From JBDNJM01 sp041687755 (GTDB lineage: Bacteria > Planctomycetota > UBA1135 > GCA-002686595): a DNA stretch of 27,444 nucleotides. The stretch covers positions 1 through 27,444 of the forward strand of contig JBDNJM010000179.1 in NCBI GenBank assembly GCA_041687755.1, written 5' to 3'. Each line of letters begins with the position of its first letter. Within the stretch, counting starts at the first letter, position 1. A program made the translations under genes and the position numbers. Of the stretch, positions 1 to 7,680 are shown piece by piece. Below the pieces are notes generated by a model, which was given only the letters and a program-made list of their open reading frames with translations, did no database searches and was not told the origin of the DNA.

Positions 1-493
<493 letters not shown>

Positions 494-661
494 TCAGCGC
501 CTGGAGTCCTCGTCGTTGTCCGCCGCGACCCGAACCCTGCCTGCGTCGTTGGTCGCCAGCTCGTCGTGCTGAATAGGTCTGCTGAAGCACTCGTCGAGCG
601 TCTGCTCGCAAAGCTCGCCGAGAGCCTGTGCGAATCGCTGTACGGCTAGCGCCTCCTTCAC
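494..661 (-). CDS. Small hypothetical protein, translationally coupled
   Basis: This 55-residue ORF begins with GTG, overlapping the TGA stop of the upstream lipoprotein gene in a GTGA arrangement, and ends at TGA. It starts VKEALAVQRFAQALGELCEQ and has an amphipathic-looking N-terminal half with two cysteines (about residues 18 and 25), followed by an acidic tail ending DNDEDSRR. I recognise no family. Support comes from the four-base overlap, typical of coupled genes, and from a less Arg/Pro-biased composition than shadow frames. It has no independent ribosome-binding site that I can see. It could be a chance frame; the upstream gene is itself interrupted, which weakens the case. Confidence 0.4.
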   Translation of the reverse strand: MKEALAVQRFAQALGELCEQTLDECFSRPIQHDELATNDAGRVRVAADNDEDSRR

Positions 662-1188
662 CGCATCGCCACCGACGGCGCGACGGTCCAGTCGCGCTCG
701 CCCTCCTCGTTGAGCGCTCGTACCTCGATCGCCTGCACCGCTGCGGGCACGGCCGCGCCACCACTCGGCCGCCAGACCGCGAAGGAGACTCCCTCGACCG
801 TGATGCCGCCCACGCCGACTTCTCCAAGGACGGGAGGCCCTCCATCGAAGCGCAGCTCGATGGTGCGGTCCGCTACGGACATGAAGTCTTTGACGAGCCC
901 GAAGTTCGGCTGACGCCCCATGCGCAGGAACACCGTGCCCTCGAATCGGGATCCGTCGGCGAATGCGTTGGCTGGCCAGGCCTCGCCCTCGCCGACCAGC
1001 GCCTCGTCGATCGTGACCGTTTTTATGCCGAGGACAAGGTCTGGACTCAATAGCTGGCCGATGCTGTCCTCCCCGCTCGGCTCGGCCGCCTCGCGCGCTT
1101 ACCCAAGATTATCGGGCAGGTGGACCTCGATGGTGAGGCATCCGGGTAGCGCAAGGAGCAGGAGCAGCGGGAACAGAGGAGTTCGCAT
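658..1188 (-). pseudogene. Lipoprotein gene with in-frame TAA at codon 30
   Basis: ATG at 1188 opens a clear lipoprotein signal, MRTPLFPLLLLLALPGC, with lipobox L-P-G-C and Cys17 as the lipidation site. The frame runs to DNLG, meets TAA at 1101-1099, then continues without any frame change for 146 more sense codons to TGA at 660-658. The downstream part (IGQLLSPDLVLGIKTVTIDE onwards) is mixed in composition and ends AVQAIEVRALNEEGERDWTV, like real protein. A TTG at 1050 could restart translation but would give a product without a signal. The gene lies 58 bases after the nucleotidyltransferase and is likely its operon partner. One C-to-T change (CAA to TAA) would explain the stop. Function unknown; either a recent pseudogene, a sequencing error, or readthrough. 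Confidence 0.65.
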
Positions 1189-1246
1189 GCTAGGCCAACC
1201 GCGCGTGCGGACCGGAGTAACCACCCCGCCCGAAGATTCCGGTGCG

Positions 1247-2011
1247 TCAGCCCTCGAACTCAGTGTTCGCCCGCTGCAGGTCCGCCTGGTTCCCTATGTC
1301 CCAGAAGCGCCCCGTCAGTCGGTGTGCCTCCAGCGGCCAGCGCTTGCTCCACCAGGCCAGCAAGTGCCCGGGGGCGTCCGGGTCGCCCTTCGCGGCCAGG
1401 TACTGCTCGATGCGCTCGGGAAGCTCTGCTGGGAACACGTAGGCGGCGATAGCGGACAGGTTCGAACGCGGGTCAGCCGGCTTCTCGCGGAACGAGGTCA
1501 CCGCGTTGCCGTCGAGAACCACCTCGCTGTAGCGACCCGCGGGTACGGGCTCGGGCACGGTCCGCACGGTGAGCTGGGTCACGCCCGACGCGCGAAAGCC
1601 GCGCACGAGCTGCCCGAGGTCGAAGTCGAACAGGTTGTCGCACGCGAGCACGAGGTATCCGGCGGCCCGCGGCTCGGGACCGTTGTTCGCCAGCTCCAGC
1701 AGGCCCAGCTCGAGGTCCCGGATCGCGCCGAGCCGCGCGTCATTGTCCAGGGCGCCGTCGTCAACGACTTTCAATGGGAGCGGCGACTGGCAGGTCTCGA
1801 CAAAGCTCTCGAAGTCGCGTGAGAACTTGCCGTTGCTCACGACAACCCCGCGGCGCACTCCGTCGATCGCGGCGACCTGACGCACGATGCGTCCGAGCAG
1901 CGGCTCGCCGCCGACCTCGAGCAGCGGCTTCGCCCTGTTTAGCGTCAGCGGGTAGAGCCGCGTGGCGAAGCCAGCGGCCAGGAACACGACGTCGAGGGGA
2001 GCTGCAGTCAT
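1247..2011 (-). CDS. NDP-sugar nucleotidyltransferase (GlmU/RfbA-like fold)
   Basis: The 254-residue product has the N-terminal nucleotide-binding signature of sugar-1-phosphate nucleotidyltransferases, LAAGFATRLYPLT at residues 11-23 (GxGxR-type loop with Arg18), followed by AKPLLEVGGEPLLG with Lys28 as the usual phosphate-binding lysine. ACDNLFDFDL (residues 123-132) supplies the metal-binding Asp125. It would join NTP and a sugar 1-phosphate to give an NDP-sugar in the cytosol. Its ATG overlaps the stop of the upstream GHMP kinase by four bases (ATGA), so the two are almost certainly co-translated and consecutive in a pathway: kinase makes sugar-1-P, this enzyme activates it. If the kinase is a glucuronokinase, UDP-glucuronate would be the product; thymidylyl-, guanylyl- or uridylyltransferase specificity cannot be read from sequence. 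There is no C-terminal acyltransferase hexapeptide domain. Confidence 0.88.
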   Translation of the reverse strand: MTAAPLDVVFLAAGFATRLYPLTLNRAKPLLEVGGEPLLGRIVRQVAAIDGVRRGVVVSNGKFSRDFESFVETCQSPLPLKVVDDGALDNDARLGAIRDLELGLLELANNGPEPRAAGYLVLACDNLFDFDLGQLVRGFRASGVTQLTVRTVPEPVPAGRYSEVVLDGNAVTSFREKPADPRSNLSAIAAYVFPAELPERIEQYLAAKGDPDAPGHLLAWWSKRWPLEAHRLTGRFWDIGNQADLQRANTEFEG

Positions 2012-2925
2012 GCGTGGCGCTGGCCCACGCAGGGCCGCAGGTAACGGTGGCCGGCGGCGTCGCAGGCCGCCTCGAGTTCAACGAGATGGGCTTCGTCGCG
2101 CGCGACGAAGAGGACCGAACCGCCCGAGCCCGGGAACTTCGCCGCGGCGCCGAGCCCACGACCGAGCCCGATCAAGTCGGCGTCGGCGGGTTGAATCGGG
2201 AAGACGCCGGCGCGCAGGTCGAAGTTGCGATCGATGCACGCCCTAAAGCTCGGTAGATCGCGGGCCTCAAGGGCCGTACTGCCCGCGTCGGCGTTGAGCG
2301 CGATTTGCTCCATGGTGGAGCGCACCTCGACGTCACCCGCCTGCCAGCGCGCGAACACAGGCTCGTGAACGTCGCCGGAACTCTCACCGGGCTGGCCGTG
2401 CCAGGCGACCAGCAGCGGCGGCAGCAGCTCCTCGTCGAGAGGACGCACAGCTTGCGGGCCGAAGGGATCGGCGAAGTTCATGGCGACGAGCCCTCCAAAA
2501 GCCTGCACGAGCCGATCGAGCGGGCCCGCCCGCAGACCCAGCACCTCCACCTCGGTGCGCAGCGCCAGCTCGGCCTGCTCAGCCGCCGACAGCTCCACGT
2601 CGTACCACTCACCCCAGGCCCGCAGCGCAGCGATCAGCAGCGCGCTCGACCCCGAAAGCCCCGACTGGAACGGCACGTTGCTCTCGAAATCTAAGGCGTG
2701 GGGCACCGTCGAGAGCTCCGGGCTGCGCTGGGCGGCGAGCGGCTCGAACAGGCTCCAACAGGCCTCGAAGATCGGCTCGGGCAGCTCCAGGGACGCGGCC
2801 GACGAGAGCCGCACGACGACGCCTAGATCCTCCACGCTGAAGCCCAAGCCGCGACCGCCGTACAGGTCCGAAGGGTTGCCGAGCAGCCCCACCCGGGCCT
2901 CGGCGCGGGCTTGCACGCAGCGCAT
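2008..2925 (-). CDS. GHMP kinase, glucuronokinase-like
   Basis: From ATG at 2925 (preceded by GGGAG) the product is 305 residues, normal for a GHMP small-molecule kinase. The frame is open upstream to 3063, but that extension is low-complexity and would overlap the divergent gene. Visible motifs are ARVGLLGNPSDLYGGRGLGF near residues 10-29, the ATP-binding loop PFQSGLSGSSAL (85-96), AGPLDRL with the probable catalytic Asp137, and the C-terminal glycine motif KFPGSGGSVL (263-272). The ARVGLLGNPSD opening, the LSGSSA loop and the AASKF-type GSGG motif resemble plant glucuronokinase more than galactokinase or mevalonate kinase. Expected reaction: phosphorylation of a free sugar or uronic acid at the anomeric position. 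It is first in the minus operon and divergent, 72 bases from the transporter gene. Substrate assignment is inference. Confidence 0.85.
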   Translation of the reverse strand: MRCVQARAEARVGLLGNPSDLYGGRGLGFSVEDLGVVVRLSSAASLELPEPIFEACWSLFEPLAAQRSPELSTVPHALDFESNVPFQSGLSGSSALLIAALRAWGEWYDVELSAAEQAELALRTEVEVLGLRAGPLDRLVQAFGGLVAMNFADPFGPQAVRPLDEELLPPLLVAWHGQPGESSGDVHEPVFARWQAGDVEVRSTMEQIALNADAGSTALEARDLPSFRACIDRNFDLRAGVFPIQPADADLIGLGRGLGAAAKFPGSGGSVLFVARDEAHLVELEAACDAAGHRYLRPCVGQRHA

Positions 2926-2997
2926 GGCTCCCAAGCTAGCACGCGATCCCGATTGGGCCTTGCGCCAGCCCGCGCACTCTTCGATGGTTGCGCTTCG

Positions 2998-4422
2998 ATG
3001 CCTGACGCGAACGACACGGAAGTAGCGCACCAGCCCGACGCCCGCGGCCTCCCGATGGTCCACCCCCCGGACCCGGCCGCGCTCGCGGCGGAGCGCGAGT
3101 GGCTGCAGGAGCTACAGAGCAAGCCGTTCCTCATCCGAGCGCGCGCGTACCTCGGCAAGGGCGGCCCCGGTTATCTGCAGAGTGCGCTGACCCTCGGCGG
3201 CGGCTCGGCCTCGGCCAGCCTGCTGGCCGGCGCAGCGTTCGGCTACGAGCTGCTGTGGGTCGCGCCGCTCGGCATGCTGATCGGCGCGGTCATGTTCCTT
3301 GCGGTCGCGCACCAGACGCTGTCGACCGGCGAGCGCCCTTTTTCGGCCATGCGCCGCCACGCCGGGCCCGTGTTCGCCTGGGGCTGGGCGATCGGCGCCC
3401 TGCTCGCCTCGGTCGTGTGGCACTTCGCCCAGTACTCGCTCGCCTCGGCCGTCGTCGTGGATCTGGGCAAGACCGCGGGCTTCGCCCTGCCGCGCTTCGC
3501 CATGGGTCTCGTGATCCTCGCGTGGGCGGTCTTCACGGCCCAAGCCTTCGGCACCAACGCGAGCTGGACCCGCTTGTTCGAGCGCGGGCTGCGCTATCTC
3601 GTGTGGGGCATCGTGGGCCTGTTCGCGGTCGTCGCGATCCGCGCCGGGCTCGACGACCCGCTGGCGATCCTGCGCGGCTTCACGAGCTTCCGGCTGCCCG
3701 AGAGCCGCGGCGAGGTCAGCGCCATCGCGCTCGTGCTCTCCGGCCTCGCCAGCGCCGTCGGGGTCAACATGCTGTTCCTGTACCCCTACACGCTGCTCGC
3801 GCGCGGCTGGGGCCGAGAGCACCGCGAGATGGCGCGCTTCGACCTCGGCTTCGGCATGGTCCTGCCGTACGTGCTGGCGACCGGGTTCTTGACCGTGACC
3901 GCGGCGAACACGCTCAACGCGGGCTTCTCCGGCACGGGTATTTCGCCCGTCGAGGCGGCCGGCACGCTCGGCACGCTGCTCGGGCCAGTCTGGGGTCGCG
4001 TGCTGTTCGACCTGGGCCTGCTGGCGATGCTGCTCTCGACGATCACGCTGCACATGGTCTGCTCCGGTTTTGCGTGCTCCGAGATGTTCGGCTGGAAGAT
4101 CGGCAGCCGCGCCTACCGCCTCGCGCTACTGCTGCCCGCGCCGGGCGTGCTCGGCAGCCTCTACTGGAGCGACCTATCGGTCTGGCTCGCCGTCCCGACC
4201 AGCATCGTCGCCGGCTTCCTGCTGCCCCTCGCTTACCTCGGCTTTGCCAAGCTCCAGTCCAGCGACGCCTATCTCGGCGAGGACCGGCCCCGCGGCGCGC
4301 GCGGCGCCCTGTGGATGGGCGCCATCGTCTTTGCCATCGTCCTCCTGACGGCGTTCCTGGGCTGGTACATGCTCACCAAGGGCCCCGCCTTCCTCGACCG
4401 CATCGGTCAGCTCCTCGGCTGA
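2998..4422 (+). CDS. NRAMP-related integral membrane transporter, non-canonical
   Basis: A 474-residue polytopic membrane protein with about eleven hydrophobic segments. GPGYLQSALTLGGGSASASL (residues 57-76 region) corresponds to the unwound TM1 of the NRAMP/APC superfamily, but the metal-binding DPGN is replaced by GPGY. The TM6 segment VGVNMLFLYPYTLLARGWG lacks the MPH motif of Mn/Fe NRAMPs. It is therefore NRAMP-like by fold but probably not a classical divalent-metal importer. ATG at 2998 was chosen because the upstream part of the frame overlaps the promoter zone of the divergent kinase; ATG at 3055 is an alternative closer to the conserved HPPDPA start. No Shine-Dalgarno is evident. It is followed 14 bases later by the Gfo/Idh/MocA gene, suggesting an operon. 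Substrate unknown. Confidence 0.78.
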   Translation: MPDANDTEVAHQPDARGLPMVHPPDPAALAAEREWLQELQSKPFLIRARAYLGKGGPGYLQSALTLGGGSASASLLAGAAFGYELLWVAPLGMLIGAVMFLAVAHQTLSTGERPFSAMRRHAGPVFAWGWAIGALLASVVWHFAQYSLASAVVVDLGKTAGFALPRFAMGLVILAWAVFTAQAFGTNASWTRLFERGLRYLVWGIVGLFAVVAIRAGLDDPLAILRGFTSFRLPESRGEVSAIALVLSGLASAVGVNMLFLYPYTLLARGWGREHREMARFDLGFGMVLPYVLATGFLTVTAANTLNAGFSGTGISPVEAAGTLGTLLGPVWGRVLFDLGLLAMLLSTITLHMVCSGFACSEMFGWKIGSRAYRLALLLPAPGVLGSLYWSDLSVWLAVPTSIVAGFLLPLAYLGFAKLQSSDAYLGEDRPRGARGALWMGAIVFAIVLLTAFLGWYMLTKGPAFLDRIGQLLG

Positions 4423-4436
4423 CGCCGCCCCCCCCC

Positions 4437-5624
4437 ATGCAACAACCGCTTCGCGTCGGCCTGATCGGCTCCGGCTTCCTCGCACAGACCCGCGCACGCT
4501 GCTGGGCGCGCGTCTACGGCCGTGCGATCGAACGCACCGCCGTCGCCTCGCGCGATGCGGGCAAGGCCACGGAGTTCGCCGACGCCCACGGCTTTGGCCG
4601 CGGCACGACGGTCGAGGAGCTGCTCGCCGACGAGCGCATCGACCTCGTCGACCTCTGCGTTCCCAACCGCGCCCACCGCGAGCTGACCGAGCGCGCCGCC
4701 GCTGCGGGCAAGCACGTGCTGTGCACCAAGCCGCTCGCCGCCTTCTGGGGCCAGGGCCTGCCCGCCGACGCCGACGCCGCGACCGTCGCCGCCACGGACC
4801 GCCCCACGATGCTCGCGCGCGCCACCGAAGACGCCCAAGCGATGATCGACGCCTGCTCCCGGGCCGGCGTGCGCCTGTTCTACGGCGAGAACTGGGTCTA
4901 CGCCCCCAGCATCCAGCGCGCGGCCGCGCTCAACGCGAGCAGCCGCGGCCTGATCCTCGAGATGCGCGGCTGGGAGAGCCACTCGGGCTCGCACTCCCCC
5001 TACTCCCGCGACTGGCGCCACACCGGCGGCGGCGCGCTGCTGCGCCTCGGCTCCCACGCGATCGGCGGGATGCTGTGGCTCAAACGCCGCGAGGGTCTGC
5101 GCTTGGCCAGAAAGCCAACCGTCGTCGAGTCCGTCACCGCCGAAGTCGCCGACCTCACCGCCAGCCCGTTGATGAAGGACGCCGCGTCCGCCGTGTCCAC
5201 CGGCTGGGCACCCGTCGAGAACTGGGGCATGTGCGTGCTGCGCTTCTCCGACGGCACGCGCGGCACAGTGTTCGGCTCGGACGCCATGCTCGGCGGCATG
5301 CAAAGCCACATGACGATCCTCGCCAGCGACCACCACCTAGAGTGCGCCCTCAGCCCCCACGACCAGCTGCGCTCCTACGCCCCCGCCGATCAGACCTACG
5401 GCGACGAGTACGTCATGGAGAAGGTCGACGGCCAAGCCGGCTGGACGACGCCGATCCCCGACGAGGACTCGAGCTCCGGACAACAAGGGCTGCTGCAGGC
5501 GGTCGCCGACGACCTCACCGCGGGCCGCGCGCCCGAGTCCGACGGCCAGCTCGGGCTGGACGTCACGCGCGTGGCCTACGCAGCCTACGTGTCCGCGGCC
5601 GAGGGGCGACGCGTGAAGCTCTAG
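4437..5624 (+). CDS. Gfo/Idh/MocA-family oxidoreductase
   Basis: The 395-residue product opens with a Rossmann signature, RVGLIGSGFLAQT (residues 6-18). It carries the family KP motif as LCTKPLAA (Lys98-Pro99), then a roughly 25-residue insertion before the dinucleotide-sheet ending MIDACSRAGVRLFYGENWVY. The substrate-side motif is GGGALLRLGSHAIGG: His207 is kept, but the usual Asp four residues before it is Arg203. Members catalyse NAD(P)-dependent oxidation or reduction of sugars, sugar nucleotides or cyclitols such as inositol in the cytosol. ATG at 4437 follows a run of nine C and has no visible ribosome-binding site; the ORF is open far upstream but overlaps the transporter out of frame, so that part is shadow. 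Likely co-transcribed with the transporter; substrate unknown. Confidence 0.87.
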   Translation: MQQPLRVGLIGSGFLAQTRARCWARVYGRAIERTAVASRDAGKATEFADAHGFGRGTTVEELLADERIDLVDLCVPNRAHRELTERAAAAGKHVLCTKPLAAFWGQGLPADADAATVAATDRPTMLARATEDAQAMIDACSRAGVRLFYGENWVYAPSIQRAAALNASSRGLILEMRGWESHSGSHSPYSRDWRHTGGGALLRLGSHAIGGMLWLKRREGLRLARKPTVVESVTAEVADLTASPLMKDAASAVSTGWAPVENWGMCVLRFSDGTRGTVFGSDAMLGGMQSHMTILASDHHLECALSPHDQLRSYAPADQTYGDEYVMEKVDGQAGWTTPIPDEDSSSGQQGLLQAVADDLTAGRAPESDGQLGLDVTRVAYAAYVSAAEGRRVKL

Positions 5625-5628
5625 AGAC

Positions 5629-5646
5629 CCGGCGGCGCACCGCCGG
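5629..5646 (+). terminator. Hairpin after oxidoreductase gene
   Basis: CCGGCGG and CCGCCGG pair perfectly over 7 bp with a CGCA loop, beginning five bases after the TAG stop at 5622-5624. No T-tract follows. Placement between two convergent genes supports a terminator or mRNA 3'-end stabiliser. Confidence 0.45.
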
Positions 5647-5770
5647 CCCTCCGACATCGAGGTCATGCCGCGCGCCGGAGCCGCTCGCGCGCTCGCCCAA
5701 CCTCGGCGCGCCCCCTCCTTCCCCGCGGACTCGGCCCCCCGGGCGCTCAGGATGCGCGGTGCTCCCCCGG

Positions 5771-7417
5771 TCAGCGCTTCGGGCGCGGCGGCCCGAAGCT
5801 CTCGAGCGCGTCGGCGTAGCCCTTCGCGCAGTGGCTCCAGTGGCACTCATCGTCGACGTAGGCCTTCGCGCCGGCCTCGAGCCGGGAGCGCAGCTCGGCG
5901 TCGTCGCGCATTCGGATCAGCGCCTCCGCGACGCCCGCGGCCTCGCCCTCGCCGAGCGGCACCTTCAGGGTGCCCGCATCGGGCAGCTCGGCCTGCTCGG
6001 CAGCGTTGCTGACGATCAGCGGCCGACCGAAGGCGAAGGACTGATAGATCCCGCCTGAGGTCCCGCCCGAGGTCGGGCCGCGCAGATTGATGCCCACGTC
6101 GCCCGCGTGCAGCCAGCGAAAGACCTCCTCCTCGGCCACGAAGCCGGCGAAGTGCACCGCGTCCTCGAGGCCCAGGCAGCGCGCGAGCACCCGAGCGTCG
6201 AAGCCCTCGGTGCTGACCGACCCGACGAGCGCCAAGCGGATGTCGCCGCGCTGCTTGCGCGCCAACGCGAGGCCCGCGAGCACGCGGTCGATGCGCTTGT
6301 GCGCCTGCACGCCGCCGAAGGAGACCACCATGAACTCCTCGCGCCAGGCGGGAGCGAGCCCTAGGTCGGCGCGGGTCTTCGCCCGCGGCTCGTCGTGCCA
6401 GCGGCGTTCGGCCCCGTGCGGAACGATCGCGATGCGCGTCTCGCCTCGGCGGGTCGCGCGGATGTGGTCCGCCACGTAGTTCGAGTGCACGATGGCCGAG
6501 TCCACTCCCCGCACGATCGAGCGATTGAGCGGCAGATTGAACCGGTCGCGGCTCAGGTACACGGGCTGGATGGGCAAGGCCGGGTCGATCGCGAGGTCGA
6601 GCTCGTGGGACTTGCCGCCGGAGTCGGTCCAACGCACCCGTTCGACCACGACGCCGAGCCGGCGCGTGTCCCCGTGCGCCCGTTGGACCTTCGTGACTCT
6701 GACGCCGGCGACGTCGAGCCGAAGCTCGGCGTCGGTGCCGCCCGAGAGGTCGAGGGTCAACTCCGACCAGGGCTGGTCGGATGTGAATTCGTGACCCGCG
6801 GCGGCTCCCGGCCCTGAGAGCGTCACCCGCCGACCCGGCTCGGAGTGCATCGTCACCGTGACGCTCGCCACCTCGCCCGCCAGGCGCAGCAGCGCCCGGT
6901 CCGCCGTCCAGCGACCGTTGTCCTGGGCGCCGTGCCAGCCCCACAGGAGCCCCTGGCCGGGCGGGTCTACAGCGGGCCCCATGTACGGGCGCTTGCGCTC
7001 CCTCCGCCGGTCGATCCAGTTCGCGAGGTACGTGCGCAGCTGCCCGGCCCCTCCCTCGCGCAGCGCGAGGGCCGCCCCCTTCGCGCCCCCGCGAGCCAGG
7101 GCGGGGAAGGCGTGCACGGCCATGTCGAACAGCACCCAGTCGTGCTGCATGGACGTGCCACCGAAGGCCTGGATCAGCGGCGCCATGAAGGCGTGGTTGC
7201 CCTCGTTTCCGAGCTGATAAAGGATCCGATCGCAGCGCGCGGGATCCAGCTCCGACGCGCGCCGCGTCACGTGCTCACCCAGCGTCTCGCCGGCCTTCGC
7301 GTCCTGTACGAACACCTCAACCTCGCACCGCTGCGCCAGGTAGGGCAGCAGGTGACGGGTGTAGTCGCCGATCCCTGAGCGGACCGACGGTGCGTTGGTA
7401 ATGAGAGCGACCTTCAT
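5771..7417 (-). CDS. GT4-family glycosyltransferase with internal beta-rich insertion
   Basis: The 548-residue product begins MKVALITNAPSVRSGIGDYT, the GT-B acceptor-side start with the SGIGDY signature seen in GT4 enzymes. The C-terminal half has the donor-binding architecture: VSFGGVQAHKRIDRVLAGL (366-384), LALVGS (396-400), HFAGFVAEEEVFRWLHAGDV (422-441) and SGGIYQSFAFGRPLIVSN (454-471). About residues 155-265 are inserted between the two Rossmann domains and read like a beta-sandwich: GWHGAQDNGRWTADRALLRL followed by alternating strands. This makes it about 150 residues longer than ordinary GT4 proteins. It should transfer a nucleotide-activated sugar to a surface polysaccharide or other acceptor in the cytoplasm. 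The gene is convergent with the oxidoreductase and stands about 250 bases after the aminopeptidase gene, so it is probably its own unit. Confidence 0.85.
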   Translation of the reverse strand: MKVALITNAPSVRSGIGDYTRHLLPYLAQRCEVEVFVQDAKAGETLGEHVTRRASELDPARCDRILYQLGNEGNHAFMAPLIQAFGGTSMQHDWVLFDMAVHAFPALARGGAKGAALALREGGAGQLRTYLANWIDRRRERKRPYMGPAVDPPGQGLLWGWHGAQDNGRWTADRALLRLAGEVASVTVTMHSEPGRRVTLSGPGAAAGHEFTSDQPWSELTLDLSGGTDAELRLDVAGVRVTKVQRAHGDTRRLGVVVERVRWTDSGGKSHELDLAIDPALPIQPVYLSRDRFNLPLNRSIVRGVDSAIVHSNYVADHIRATRRGETRIAIVPHGAERRWHDEPRAKTRADLGLAPAWREEFMVVSFGGVQAHKRIDRVLAGLALARKQRGDIRLALVGSVSTEGFDARVLARCLGLEDAVHFAGFVAEEEVFRWLHAGDVGINLRGPTSGGTSGGIYQSFAFGRPLIVSNAAEQAELPDAGTLKVPLGEGEAAGVAEALIRMRDDAELRSRLEAGAKAYVDDECHWSHCAKGYADALESFGPPRPKR

Positions 7418-7591
7418 CGGTGTCGGATGAGGACGCGGGGTGGGCGGACCCTGCGGCAGTGGAGCGAGCTAAGAGATCGTGGAAGAATGCCTAGCGGCGG
7501 CACGTTGGAGCGGGCCGAAGCTCCAGCGCTTCGGAGCTATGGGCCAAAGGAGCCTGGGCCAGCCCTCCTAAGCGGTGGGCGAGAGGCCCCT

Positions 7592-7680
7592 GCTCCAGCG
7601 GCGCCAGCCGATGGGCCAAAAGGCACCTGAGTGGCACTTCGTCCAGGCAGCACATGCTCTCCACAGCCACTCAGGCAGCT
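7592..7680 (-). repeat. Intergenic element copy 1 (3' end of aminopeptidase gene)
   Basis: First of three related elements (others at 18008-18096 and 19472-19577). It contains the core GCCGATGGGCCAAAAGGC (plus strand) and CCTGAGTGGC/GCCACTCAGG, a perfect 10-bp inverted repeat around a loop of about 30 bases. The distal arm includes the TGA of the minus-strand aminopeptidase gene. Read in the direction of transcription, the hairpin is followed by TGCCTTTTGG, a weak T-tract. It is probably a terminator or conserved 3'-UTR RNA element. Confidence 0.7.

Noticed and set aside
3099..4436. N-terminal extension of the Gfo/Idh/MocA frame across the transporter gene
   Set aside because: The extension overlaps a real membrane protein in another frame and is Arg/Ala/Pro-rich; the Rossmann motif starts directly after ATG 4437, so no fusion is likely.
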